NCBI GenBank assembly: GCA_032622095.1
Contig: CP136061.1
Location: 175,605,692 to 175,669,691 of the forward strand
Length of the DNA stretch: 64,000 bases
Source of the DNA: Siphonodentalium dalli
Taxonomy: Eukaryota > Mollusca > Scaphopoda > Gadilida > Siphonodentaliidae
Direction: 5' to 3'
A program made the position numbers and the translations under genes. Positions 1-10,410 of this stretch are shown here, one piece after another (position 1 is the stretch's first letter; every line of letters begins with the position of its first letter). A model generated the notes under the pieces. It had not been told where the DNA came from and did no database searches. It saw only the letters and a list, made by a program, of their open reading frames with translations.

Positions 1-644
1 CAAACCGCCATTAACTTTTATTTTATGTAATATCCGACCGAATGGCCGCCCATATACTTTAATCATAGTTTTAGAAGGGAAATTTTGTGAACAGCCTTCT
101 CAGCAAATACACAAATTGAGTATAAATTAATAACTACTATAAAAAGTACATGATCTGAACTAGTCAATTCAATTGAGTTTACCAAATCTCAACATAATGT
201 TAAGTGTACATACATGTATCTTATTAGTTGAAAGGTTTAATGAGTATCATAGTTCTTTCTCAGATTTAGATCCAATTTCCAAATATGGATTGAGTCTCTT
301 TGTAATGAAATCTAGTACCAAATATAGTCGCCGTTAAGATTGATCTTTATGAATATTAGACGAGAATTCAGATGACCAGTTGAAGTTGGCCGTTCATAAG
401 GCAAAAAAAAAGAAGATTGTATGTTAACGCTAACGGATCGAAAAAATTAGGGTAGGTAGGTAGGGAAAATTTATTATTTTATTTTATTTTGATATTTTTT
501 ATCCAGCTGCAGAAATATTGAACTATCTCAACCGAAGTGACATACAATGCCAACCTGTGTTGTGGGGAAAGTATTGCTTGATCAACACAGTGGAAATGTA
601 CATTAAGATTGATAAGATTGATACTTCATGCTTAAGTATGTTTT
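1..644. other. AT-rich non-coding stretch, no gene seen
   Basis: AT-rich sequence with short homopolymer runs (an A run near 403-411, T/A runs near 470-500). I see no convincing reading frame, RNA gene or repeat boundary. It abuts the 5' hairpin of element G1. The open frame running from 518 to 811 only becomes long by reading through the TCCG microsatellite of G1 and is not a gene. Confidence 0.5.
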
Positions 645-2001
645 TATGTTTACCCATACCATGTATGGTAAACATAGTGTCGTTGTCCGGATTGACCACT
701 CGTCGTTCGTCCGTCCGTCCGTCCGTCCGTCCGTCCGTCCGTCTGTCCGTCCGTCTGTCCGTCCGTAGACACTTTACGTGTAATGCGATAACTCAAACAT
801 TTTCTACCTGATCAAAACCAAATTTTGTATATGGGGTTTTCAGCCCAAAATACAGATCGAGTTCGAATATGGGTTTGATCCAACTTTTTTTTACAGAGTT
901 ATGTCCCTTTTTCGACTTAGAATTCACGCATTCTGCCATAACTCAAACATTTTTTATCTGATCGGAACCAAATTTGGTATGTGAGTTTCTCGGCCCAAAA
1001 TACAGACCGAGTTCGAATATGGGTTTGATCCGAGTTTATTTTACGGAGTTATGGCCCTTTTTCGACTTATAATTCATGAATTCTGCCATAACTCAAACAT
1101 TTTTTATCTGATTGGAACCAAATTTGGTATATGAGTTTCTCAGACCAAGATACAGATTGAGTTCGAATATGGGTTTGATCGGATGTTTTTTAATGGAGTT
1201 ATGGTCCTTTGACATATAGTTCACACATACTTCGATAAAGCAACCATTTTTCATCTGATAGGAGCCAAATTTGGTATATATGAGTTTCTCAACTCAAAAT
1301 ACAGAACGAGTTTGAATATGGGTTAGATCCAATTTGTTATAACAGAGATATGGCCCTTTTTCAACTAAGAATTATCCAATTATAACCCAAGTAACTTACA
1401 ATTAATGAATACCTCAGCCTCACAGCTTCTCTGTGAGAGAGATAAAAAGACATGGTTTATTGAGAGTTATTTATAGCCCTCATATGTTAGCTCTCTATAA
1501 GAGACACAAATTAGTGAATTATTGGATAAATTGATTTTGCTATTTTATTAACCACAACTTAGCCATGAAAATATATTTAACTAGACCAATGCAGCTCTCC
1601 AAGTCCTTGGATATTGGGACTACATTGGATCAAACAGGGCAGAGATAGGTGATTTAACCCCTTTTACCCATTCCATGTCTTTTAACCTTTTCCATTAAAT
1701 AAATAATTATATTATTTTGATATCTCACATGGCAATTTGCAACAACATGAATAGAACTGCTTACACTATGATAGTGGTGACAGGCTCTAGAGTTTAGATG
1801 TTATATTAACCCTTCTATATTGACTCATACATTTCAATAATTTGTGTTATTACTGGTTATTATGTACATTTGTCATATACTACTTTAGATCATAACAGTA
1901 TACTCTATAATTCAACATTAAAAGATTATAATTCTGATTATAACAATTTACTATCGCCAAGGGATGGGTTAAACATCTGCCGATCGTGATCGGCCTCTCG
2001 T
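645..2001 (+). mobile_element. G1: non-autonomous Helentron-like element, G family
   Basis: The 5' end is a hairpin (TATGTTTACCCATACC paired with GGTAAACATA) after a T run. It is followed by a TCCG microsatellite (about 700-771) and four ~150-bp monomers starting near 791, 941, 1091 and 1241, each containing a variant of 'CTCAAACATTTT', 'AACCAAATTTGGTAT' and 'GAGTTATGGCCC'. About 600 bp of AT-rich DNA follows. The 3' end has GGGATGGGTTAAACA, which matches the reverse complement of the 5' terminus except for one extra T and one substitution, then a hairpin GCCGATC-GT-GATCGGC and the tail CTCTCGT before a T run. No protein is encoded. This end structure is known from Helentron derivatives; family membership is inferred from structure alone. 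Confidence 0.6.
700..771. repeat. (TCCG)n / (TCTG) microsatellite
   Basis: An uninterrupted run of TCCG units with a few TCTG variants directly downstream of the G1 5' hairpin. The same arrangement, microsatellite just inside the 5' hairpin, recurs in the A and B families, so it belongs to the element architecture. Confidence 0.9.
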
Positions 2002-2452
2002 TTAATATTCACATACCACATTTTCATAAATTGTCTATAAACTTGGTACGAAATTGATGTCACTAACTTTTTATAAGAATTTTACCAATAATACCGCCAT
2101 TATACCGTACTTGTATTGTGACTACAACATCCCATTGTCTGGGGGTAGCCAGTACACCCAATGAGCATGCCTGGTTTTTGGAAACAGTAGCTATACCCCT
2201 AACATATGTGGTGACACACCCACCATGTCTGTTGATAGTGTTCCATAAGTCCCAAACAAGACATAAAGCAGGCATGAGATCCACTCTCAGGAAATTAAAA
2301 CTGCAAAAAGTATGTCCATCAATCCACAACCCATCACACACCTGGGGCTTTTGAAACGGCTGTCACTTCATGGTCACTTTTCACAGGGATATGTTAGAAA
2401 ACCATGTGTTTTGCACACTAATGTAATGATCATCAATATTTATGAGCATTAT
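2002..2452. other. Unassigned single-copy-looking sequence between G1 and A1
   Basis: Non-repetitive within this window. The minus strand is open for 92 codons (2063-2341) and the plus strand for 78 codons (2118-2354). Neither has a recognisable domain, and I see no splice or promoter context supporting one. I treat it as non-coding, with the caveat that a degenerate exon or transposon fragment cannot be excluded by eye. Confidence 0.3.
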
Positions 2453-2836
2453 TAGCTCAACTTACTTTGTAAGTTTGAGCTATTGCCATGGGTTGGCGTC
2501 CGTCGTCCGTGTGTCTGTGTGTCCGTGTGTCCGTCAACAATTTCCTTTGGCGCTCGCTACAGGTTGTACCTTTGGTCTGATCTTTATGAAAGTTGTCATG
2601 AATGTTGACATTGACATGTAGATGGGAACGAGTCATTTTGGGGTCATTCGGCCAAAAAACATGGCCGCTGGCGGCCAGTTTGGATTTCAAAATTAAATCC
2701 ATTGGCGCGGTCTACAGGTAGTACTTTTCGTCTGATCATCATGAAATTTGTCACGGATGTTAATATTGACATGTAGATGGGAACGAGTCATTTTGGGGTC
2801 GTTCTGTCAAAAAACATGGCCGCCAGCAGCCATTTT
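2453..2836 (+). mobile_element. A1: 5' fragment of an A-family Helentron-like element
   Basis: Starts with the A-family hairpin (TAGCTCAACTTACTTTG folding onto GTAAGTTTGAGCTA), then TTGCCATGG, a GTGTCC-type microsatellite and two minisatellite monomers (near 2550 and 2704). It stops abruptly where a second complete A 5' end begins at 2837. No 3' terminus belonging to A1 is found beyond A2, so A1 is either truncated or A2 reflects re-initiation of a 5' end within the array. Confidence 0.7.
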
Positions 2837-4056
2837 TAGCTCAACTTACTTGTAAGTTTGAGCTATTGCCATGGTTTGGCGTCCGTCGTCCGTGTGTCCG
2901 TGTGTGCGTGTGTTCGTGTGTCCGTGTGTCCGTGTGTCCGTGTGTCCGTGTGTCCGTCAACAATTTCCTTTGGCGCGGGCTACAGGTTGTACCTTTGGTC
3001 TGATCTTCATGAAATTTGTCATGAATGTTGACATTGACATGTAGATGGGAACGAGTCATTTTTGGGTCATTCGGCCAAAAAACATGGCCGCTGGCAGCCA
3101 TCTTGGATTTCAAGATTCAATCCATTGGCGCGGCCTACAGGTCGTACTGTTCATCTGATCATCATGAAATTTGTCATTGATGTTAATAATGACATGTAGA
3201 TGGGAACGAGTGATTTTGGGGTCGTTCGGCCAAAAAACATGGCTGCCAGTAGCCATCTTGGATTTTACTCTTTGCATGACTAAATCCTTTGGCGCGGGCT
3301 ACAGGTCGTTGTTTTGGTCGGAAGTTTATGAAATTTGTCATGGATGTTAACACTGTCATGTAGATGGGAACGAGTGATTTTGGGGTCGTTCGTCCAAAAA
3401 ACATGGCTGCCAGCAGCCATCTTGGATTTTACTCTTTGCATGACTAAATCCTTTGGCGCGGGCTACAGGTTGTACCTTTGGTCTAATCTTTATGAAATTT
3501 GTCATGAATGTTGACATTGACATGTAGATGGGAACGAATCAATGTGGGGTCATTCTGCCAAAAAACATGGCCGCTGGTGGCCATCTTAGATTTCAAAATT
3601 CAATCCATTGGCGCGGGCTACAGGTCGTAGCTTTGGTCTGATCATCATGAAATTTGTCTTGGATGTTAATATTGACATGTAGATCGGAACAAGTGATTTT
3701 GGGGTCGTTCGGCCAGAAAACATGGCCGCCAGCAGCCATCTTGGATTTTACTCTTTACATGACTAAATCCTTTGGCGCGGCCTGCAGGTCGTAGCTTTAG
3801 TTGGATCTTCATGAAATTTGTCATGGATGTTAACAATGACATGTAGATGGGAACGAGTCATTTTGGGGTCATTCAGCCAAAAAATATGGCCGCCAGCAGC
3901 CATCTTGGATTTTACTCTTTGCATGACTAAATCCTTTGGCACAGCTACATGTAGGTTAGACATTTCAATTAGCAACTTTCCTATTCCTCCATTTACTGTT
4001 AACCATTAAGTTATTCCCTTACCTAAGTTGAGCTACAGTGTCATTGACACTTTCAT
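2837..4056 (+). mobile_element. A2: complete A-family Helentron-like element
   Basis: The 5' hairpin at 2837 is followed by a (GTGTCC)n run (about 2890-2956) and ~7 minisatellite monomers of 153-164 bp (core phrases 'GGGCTACAGGTCGTA', 'GACATGTAGATGGGAACGAG', 'AACATGGCCGCCAGCAGCC'). A short unique tail (3950-4020) follows. The 3' end carries AAGTTGAGCTA, the inverse of the 5' terminus TAGCTCAACTT, then the hairpin AGTGTC-ATT-GACACT and TTCAT before a T run. The ORFs here (for example minus 2841-3113, 3183-3404 and 3763-3975) are translations of the monomers, and the same peptide recurs array after array, so they are not genes. Confidence 0.75.
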
Positions 4057-5213
4057 TTTTAAATGCACCAGGTCTCTTTGATCGCCATTATAGTAAAGAT
4101 GATAGCACATGCGGTCCTGTTTTCTGCTCGATTCGTTATGCTAATATACAACCCTTACAAATTAGCCAAAAATCCGACACCAGAATCCAATATGGCGGCC
4201 AAGATGGCCGCCAAAATGTGAAAATATGCTATTTTTCTGTCATGTTACCACCTTTCGTTTGTCTCTGTGGGAAAATGTTAGAATTTTTGCATCATGTTAT
4301 ACATTTATCATATAGAGGAGTCATTGGCAAACACATGGGGACCATAATATGCATTCATTGCGGGATATTTTTGTCCGATATCACGTTTTCCCAAATGCCG
4401 TTATCATAGGTCAAAGCCGAATCTCCGTTAATAACGCGATGTTATGTTTCGAATCAATGAATGTTATTGCTATTATAACAACACCCATGCATATTGCAGG
4501 AGATACTCGAGCTAGGATTCCTCTTATACCTGAGTTGAGGAATATTTACCCAAATCCAAGATGGCAGCCAAAATGGCCACCAGAAATAAAAAATCGCTGA
4601 TTTTAACATCAGTGAGCATTATTGTCATGACAACTCCACACATGCTTACTATTGTAAGTTGGGAACACTTAGGCGAAGAACTTTCCTTGTACCATATCCA
4701 AATAAAAGTCCCCCAAATCCAAAATGGCGCCCACAATGGCGGACAGATTTTGAAAAATCACAGAAATTCCCTCATATTCACATCATTTGGGCATTATTGT
4801 CGAGACAACTCCATCCATGCGTACAGTTGAGTTGGAAATACTGAGGTGAAGTAATTACCTTACATCTCATGCAAGAATTGGTTTTCCAAATCGAAGATGG
4901 CGGCCAAAATGGCGACCGAAATTTGAATACACGCCTACATTCCTTTACTTTCTTAGGATCCATGGGCGTTATTGTTTCGCGATTTCTACCCACCATTACA
5001 TGTTGATATGTATGAATTATTCATTAGGGTTTGGCAAGTGATACTCAGTCAATATGGCGGCCAAACTGGCGGGCAGAAATTGAAAAGAAGCCGATATTAT
5101 CACATACTAATTTCAACTTTTATCATAATATTGATTTGTATAAACGAAACGGTACATAATATAAGCCATCTATTAGTTCCAATGTAAGTCGTAGCTTTTG
5201 GAAGGATGAAACC
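4057..5213. repeat. Degenerate ~160-180 bp tandem repeat with 'ATGGCGGCC' motif
   Basis: Diverged units each contain a pair of phrases like 'AAGATGGC.GCCAAAATGG' (near 4190, 4555, 4720, 4895 and 5050), followed by 'GCATTATTGTC.TGACAACTCC'-like and 'CCATGC.TAC' segments. Spacing is 160-180 bp between the last four. Repeat E (39.4-40.2 kb) contains the same 'GGCGGCCATATTGG' motif in inverted orientation, so the two may be related. Short ORFs on both strands lack any domain. Confidence 0.55.
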
Positions 5214-6266
5214 CCACAATCGCGATGTGGCATTTCAAAATCCATTCTCCACTAAGGGCTCATACTGGACGTAACCGTATATGGGTGCGCCGAATAGTCA
5301 TATTATGACTTCCAAGAATCAAAACAACAGTACCTGAGCTTATTCTGAATTGCCACATTCAGCATTATCTAGACTCGTTTCCGTCTCTTCGTCAGATTAA
5401 TCTATCTCACTCACAACAACAGTTCACTACTCTTCTTTGTAGAAGGGTGCCACTAATCGGAATGTTTCAAACAATACATATGCCGGTGTCCAGCTCACGT
5501 GTTTGTTTCGAAAGCTTTGAATTCTTAGCGAGCTTCATTCATGGTATAGCTTAAGGTATAATTCAGATGCTACATATGGGGAAAATGCTTCATCTTGTGC
5601 GATACACTATAAAGGTATTCAGTCGATGCGTATACTAGCTTTTCAGAAGGACCTATCTATCTGCGTATTTTCAGCTTTGGTGACCTAATGGGGATAACAA
5701 CATGTACACCTGGTGATTTTCCCAAACAGCCACTTCTCAATATATGGTTCATCAATTCACATACTCATCTAATGCACTGACGTACCCGGACAACTTCTGT
5801 ATATGGCTTCGAATGTTGAAAGCCCGACATTTGACGGATGCATTTCTGCTAAGGTGTAGAAGACCATAATACATAATATACCCAAACTCCTTGAACATGA
5901 TCATAAGAACAAGCTTGTTGGCGTCCAGCAATCGTCTCACCGAACAGATCCAAGCAGATGATAACAATACACACAGTGCTAGTTTGTGGGTATGTGTCAT
6001 GATAGTGGAAATGAAATTGGACCATGACTGCACCGCCCCTTATTTTGTTATGTTTTAGATTCAGACAGGATCTCATGTGTGGCTTTGCTTTCCTTGTATG
6101 CTAAGATGGTATGTTCCCATCCGTTTGGAAGCCGTTCTTAAACAACTGGACCAGGAGTATGCCATTGGCTACTGCTGTATAAGCCCCACCAAGACTGGGG
6201 TGTAGTCTTAACGGCGATACCTTTGATAGTTGGTTGAGATGTCATACTCACGCTGGGTGGTATTGT

Positions 6267-6421
6267 TCAAGAAAGTACAAATGCCATCAACAAAAGGGTG
6301 AAATGTTCAACGCGAAGAACATCCAGAGGAATGTTACGTTGATGAGCTCTTGCATTCAGTTCAACAAACGTTGGTACACCAAGTGATTTCTTGGTAACAT
6401 CACCATTGCGACCATTTTCCT
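6267..6421 (-). pseudogene. Coding-like tract on the minus strand of element J, function unknown
   Basis: Reading 6421 down to 6267, the minus strand is open for about 50 codons with a protein-like composition, including LGVPTFVELNARAHQRN and PLDVLRVEHF, then stops. A second short tract (about 6115 down to 6047) reads NGWEHTILAYKE before a stop. The pieces are in different frames and interrupted. I do not recognise the family. It may be the remains of the J transposase or of a captured exon. Confidence 0.25.
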
Positions 6422-6851
6422 ACATGAGACATTAACTACTATATTCTAATGTTATATATATAAAGCTATATGATCATAAAGGTCGCGTTCCCCAACGTCC
6501 ACAGCCATTGCCATCGAGACTGTAAATTGTTCTTTAAATACATAGTGAAATAAATGCACCTAATACCACCCACATTCTGACACTAACCCCGAGAGAGGAT
6601 AACAAAACACGCATACATTCATGCTATAAAGACATTATCCTTTAGTCCATCCGACTGTTTTGAGGGAGGCTAGCATAGTATTATCCAGACAGAGGTGTAC
6701 GTAGTTGAATCAGAAAGGCTTCGAAACGGATGTGGAAATACAATCTTACCACACCAAATAAAACCGACGATTTGCATTGACTCATTCTAAAAATATAACA
6801 ATGGCGGCGCCCATGCTTTGAAATTATCGCTAGTCTTTCATTAAAATAACA

Positions 6852-7320
6852 ATGGGAAAGTGTGTGTTCAACACTGCGTGCTTATCGCACGAAACTTATT
6901 CTGGTTGGTTGCAACAAATGAACAACAATAGGAAGGCAATGTGCGTGCTTTATTGCAAAGAAATATATATTTCTGGGATGGGAGAATCAGCTTTGAAAAG
7001 TCATGTGAAGTCGATAAAACACGCTGCGAAAGTTCGACAGCTATCTGTCGTGACGGTGAATAACTTTTTCGCAAGGTATCACAAGAACGAGTGCCCCATC
7101 GAACACATCAAATACTATGTCGCCTGTAAATATCACACGACCAACAGCATCCAGTTCAAATTCAAGTACTGGTATATACCTAGAAGCTGATTCAATAATA
7201 TTCATATACATGTATGTATCATTGTACCGGTATGAAGAAACTATGGATAAGTTGGATAAGACTGACACATGTGTGCATCTATTAGACTATATGAATAAAG
7301 ACTTAGAAATTAATGTCTAA
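6852..7320 (+). pseudogene. Fragment of a BED-like zinc-finger (transposase N-terminus), frameshifted
   Basis: An ATG at 6852 opens 112 codons. Residues 1-62 resemble a zinc-finger module common at the start of transposase-derived proteins: K-C-x-F near the start, a W near residue 19, then CVLYC, followed by GMGESALKSHVKSIKH. The Cys pair is spaced CX3C rather than the CX2C I would expect, and the two His are six apart. From about 7080 the frame used by the ATG loses protein character. A shifted frame (continuing to 7320) reads a Ser/Thr/Pro-rich linker (SNTSNTMSPVNITRPTASSS), typical after such fingers, so a frameshift near 7075-7085 is likely. No catalytic domain follows. It lies inside element J and is probably its remnant. 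Confidence 0.5.
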
Positions 7321-7494
7321 AAACTTGAGTGTTCATCTGATAGAAGTTATACAATACAAGGTACCGGTACAGGTATATTTCTTCTTCTCTTTACTTCATA
7401 AAGGTTATCATGTTATCTATGGAAAATTCATCTGTTAGGATCATATTTTCTTTCCGCTATTTATGACCCTCTCTTTAGTACATAAATATGAAAG

Positions 7495-7555
7495 TTCATT
7501 AATTGGATGGGTATACTAGTTAATATTAAAACAAGTATACCCATCCAATCAATGA
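7495..7555. repeat. 23-bp perfect-but-one inverted repeat
   Basis: TTCATTAATTGGATGGGTAT plus three bases is mirrored by the complementary sequence ending at 7555 with one mismatch, around a 15-bp AT-rich loop. It could form a stable cruciform. It lies inside element J. There is no poly-T tract or gene context that would make it a terminator. Confidence 0.7.
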
Positions 7556-7676
7556 AATACAGGTAATAGTAGGGATTGTGTTATTATTTTATTCTTCATT
7601 CGAACAAAGCACAAGCCATGCATCAGATCATTTTGTTGGAGACTGGATACCCTTCCTTGAAAATATTTTAACAAGT

Positions 7677-7720
7677 GCTTGAAAAGTCCTTGAAAAGTCC
7701 TTGAAAAGTCCTTGAATTTG
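7677..7720. repeat. Short tandem repeat, 12-bp unit
   Basis: Three to four copies of CTTGAAAAGTC(C), giving a 12-bp period, then degenerating into 'CTTGAATTTGG'. A small minisatellite in the interior of element J. Confidence 0.75.
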
Positions 7721-8309
7721 GTTTGAAATTCATAGTGGGAACCCTGGGGTAGTCTGTACACTAGGGTCTTCTCCTTAGCAGATAGACATCTGTCCAAGGG
7801 AATGAGACAGCTAGCAACCTTCGAAACACTGTCTAAGTTGTCCACATATGCCAATGCGTTCGCTGAGTTTGTGAGTTGATGAACCATAAATTGAGAAGTG
7901 ACTTGCGAACTGGTTCACCTGGTGTACATGTCGTTATCCCATGGGGTATGAGACACATACATAGAGATGACCTTCTGTAAGCTTGTATACTCATCGGCCA
8001 TATGCCTTCCTAGTTCAAGATGACGCACAAATATCATAGTTAATAGCAAATATTTAAAATCGTAAGCTAGACACCGGAAAATGAATTGTTTGAAATGTTA
8101 TGATTAGAGGGACCCTACTCCCAGGAAGTGGGACAAAGAAATGGAAGCTGGTCCAGATAATTATGGACGTGACGTGGCAAATCAGAATCTGTTAACCGGT
8201 AATTGTTCTGATATAACTATTCGGCGCACCTACGCTTACGGCCATTATCGGCGCTATAAAGTGGAGACTGGATTTCGAAATGCCACATCGCGATATTAAT
8301 TGTGGATTT

Positions 8310-10038
8310 TAGCTCAACTTTACTTTGTAAAGTTTGAGCTATTGCCATGGCTTTGTCGTCTGTCGTCCGTGTGCGTGTGTACGTAAGGCGTCAACAATGC
8401 AGTCTACAGGTCGTACCTTTGGTCGGATCATTATGAAATTTGTCATAGCTGTTGACATCAACATTTAGACCAGAATGATTCATTTTGGGGTCATTCGGTA
8501 AATAAACATGGCCGCCAGTGGCCATCTTGCATTTCAAAATTCAATCCATTATCACGGGCTACAGGGCGTACTCTTTGTCTGATCGTCATGAAATTTGTCA
8601 TGGATGTTAATATTGACATGTAGATGGGAACGAGTAATTTTGGGTCATTTGGCCCAAAAACATGGCTGCCAGCAGCCGTCTTGGATTTTACTCTTGCATG
8701 ACTAATTCCTTTAGCACGGGCTACAGGTCCTACTTTTAGTCTGATCATCATAAAATTTGTTAAGAATGTTAATACATGTAATCACATGTAGATGGGAATG
8801 AGTAATTTTGGGGTCATTCGGCCAAAAAACATGGCCGCCAGCAGCCATCTTGGATTTTACTCTTTGCATGACTAAATCCTTTAGCACGGGCTACAGGTCG
8901 TACCTTTAGTCAGATCATCATAAAATTTGTCATGGATGTTAACAATGACATGTAGATGGGAACGAGTCATTTTTGGGTTATTCGGGCAAAAAACATGGCT
9001 GCCAGCAGCCATCTTGGATTTTACTCTTTGTATGACTAAATCCTTTAGCACGGGCTACAGGTCGTTCCTTAAGTCTGATAATCATCAAATTTGTCATGGC
9101 TGTTGAAATTGGAATGTAGATGGGAACGAGTAATATTGGGGTCATTTGGCGAAAAAACGTGGCGCCAGCAGCCATCTTGGATTTTACTCTTTATATGACT
9201 AAATTCTTTAGCATGGGCTACAGGTCGTACCTTTAGTCTGATCGTCATAAAATTTGTCATGGATGTTAACAATGACATGTAGATGGGAACGACTCATTTT
9301 GGGGTCATTCGGCCGAAAACATGGCTGCCAGCAGCCATCTTGGATTTTACTCTTTGCATGACTAAATCCTTTGGCGCGGGCTACAGGTCGTAGCTTTAGT
9401 CGGATCTTCATGAAATTTGTCATGGATGTTAACAATGACATGTAGACGGGTACGAGTCCTTTTGAGGTTATTCAGCCAAAAAACATGGCCACTGGAGGCC
9501 ATCTTGGATTTCAAAATTAAATCCATTGGTGCAGGCTACAGGTCGTACTATTCGACTGATAATCATGAAATTTGTCATGGATTTTACTCTTTGTATGACT
9601 AAATTCTTTAGCACGGGCTACATGTCGTACCTTTAGTCTGATCATAAAATTTGTAGTGAATGTTAATAATGACATGTAGATGGGAACGAGTCATTTTGGG
9701 GTCAATCGGCCAAAAAACATGGCCACCAGCAGCCATCTTGGATTTTACTCTTTGTATGACTAAATTCTTTAGCATGGGCTACAGGTCGTACCTTTAGTCT
9801 GATCGTCATAAAATTTGTCATTGATGTTAATGATGTCATGTAGATGGGAACGACTCATTTTGGGGTCAATCGGCCGAAAACATGGCCGCCAGCAGCCATC
9901 TTGGATTTTACTTTTCTCTTCATGTCTATAAACTAGTATTAGACATTCAACTTTCCACATTCCTAATCGCTCCATTGACTGTAATATATTTAATTATTCC
10001 CTTTCCAAGTTGAGCTACAGTGTCATTGACACTTTCAT
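8310..10038 (+). mobile_element. A3: A-family element, subfamily II
   Basis: The 5' hairpin is the longer variant (TAGCTCAACTTTACTTTG with GTAAAGTTTGAGCTA), followed by TTGCCATGGCTTTGTCGTC. It shares with A8 a first monomer containing GACATCAACATTTAGACC, and later monomers read 'CTTTAGCACGGGCTACAGG' instead of 'CTTTGGCGCGGGCTACAGG'. These shared variants define subfamily II. The 3' end at 10010-10038 has AAGTTGAGCTA, the AGTGTC-ATT-GACACT hairpin and TTCAT. It inserted right at the end of element J and runs into repeat E. Its distal part (from about 9130) also exists at 13530-14440. Confidence 0.7.
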
Positions 10039-10410
10039 TACAATAGTAACAATTAGACAATGTGCATCAGACATGTTAGTATTCAATGTATAGAAGGCAG
10101 ATTAGCCAATTTTATTCATCAACAACAACAACTTGTGAGTGATTGCAGGGCACACTGGGGCGTTATCTACCATTTTTCATATGTTGTTGGCCATTTTGAG
10201 ACAAAGTAACAACTTTTGTTCCTATGAGTTGGAATATCCATGGGTAATGAATGGTATGCCTCACTTTAATACATTCCACAGTTCTGCTCATTCCTTGTTG
10301 AAATATGACTAGAAAACATTTGTGATTTGTTTGTGAAATTTGATACCGCGTTCTGTAAAATAAAAATTTTGTGGGATCGGAAGGGGCTAGGACACCAAGA
10401 ATTGCATTTT

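Larger units (their letters stand above)
5214..8305. mobile_element. J: 3.1-kb DNA transposon with ~95-bp terminal inverted repeats
   Basis: The left end starts CCACAAT and contains CGCGATGTGGCATTTC, AAATCCATTCTCCAC and GGTGCGCCGAATAGT (to about 5305). The right end reads the same on the opposite strand (8200-8305), with substitutions and a small TTAATA indel. That gives imperfect ~95-bp inverted repeats about 3.1 kb apart. The interior has a BED-like zinc-finger fragment (6852-7320) and coding-like tracts on the minus strand (6050-6425), consistent with a decayed transposase-bearing element. I cannot see a convincing target duplication: the right flank is interrupted at once by element A3. 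Superfamily not assigned; a BED-like domain would suit hAT or related groups but is not diagnostic. Confidence 0.6.

Noticed and set aside
2457-3975. Series of minus-strand ORFs with recurring peptides such as KSKMAAGGHVFWPNDPKMTRS, here and at 8.5-17.9 kb and 60.8-63.3 kb
   Set aside because: They translate the ~155/164-bp monomers; frame and length change with every indel, both strands are open, and starts are arbitrary. Repeat translations, not a protein family.
4561-4844. Overlapping frames starting 'ATGGCAGCCAAAATGGCC'
   Set aside because: The start belongs to the repeated ATGGCGGCC motif of the degenerate tandem repeat; no domain and no conservation between units.
7495-7555. Rho-independent terminator
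   Set aside because: Eukaryotic context, no adjacent gene, AT-rich loop; simply an inverted repeat.
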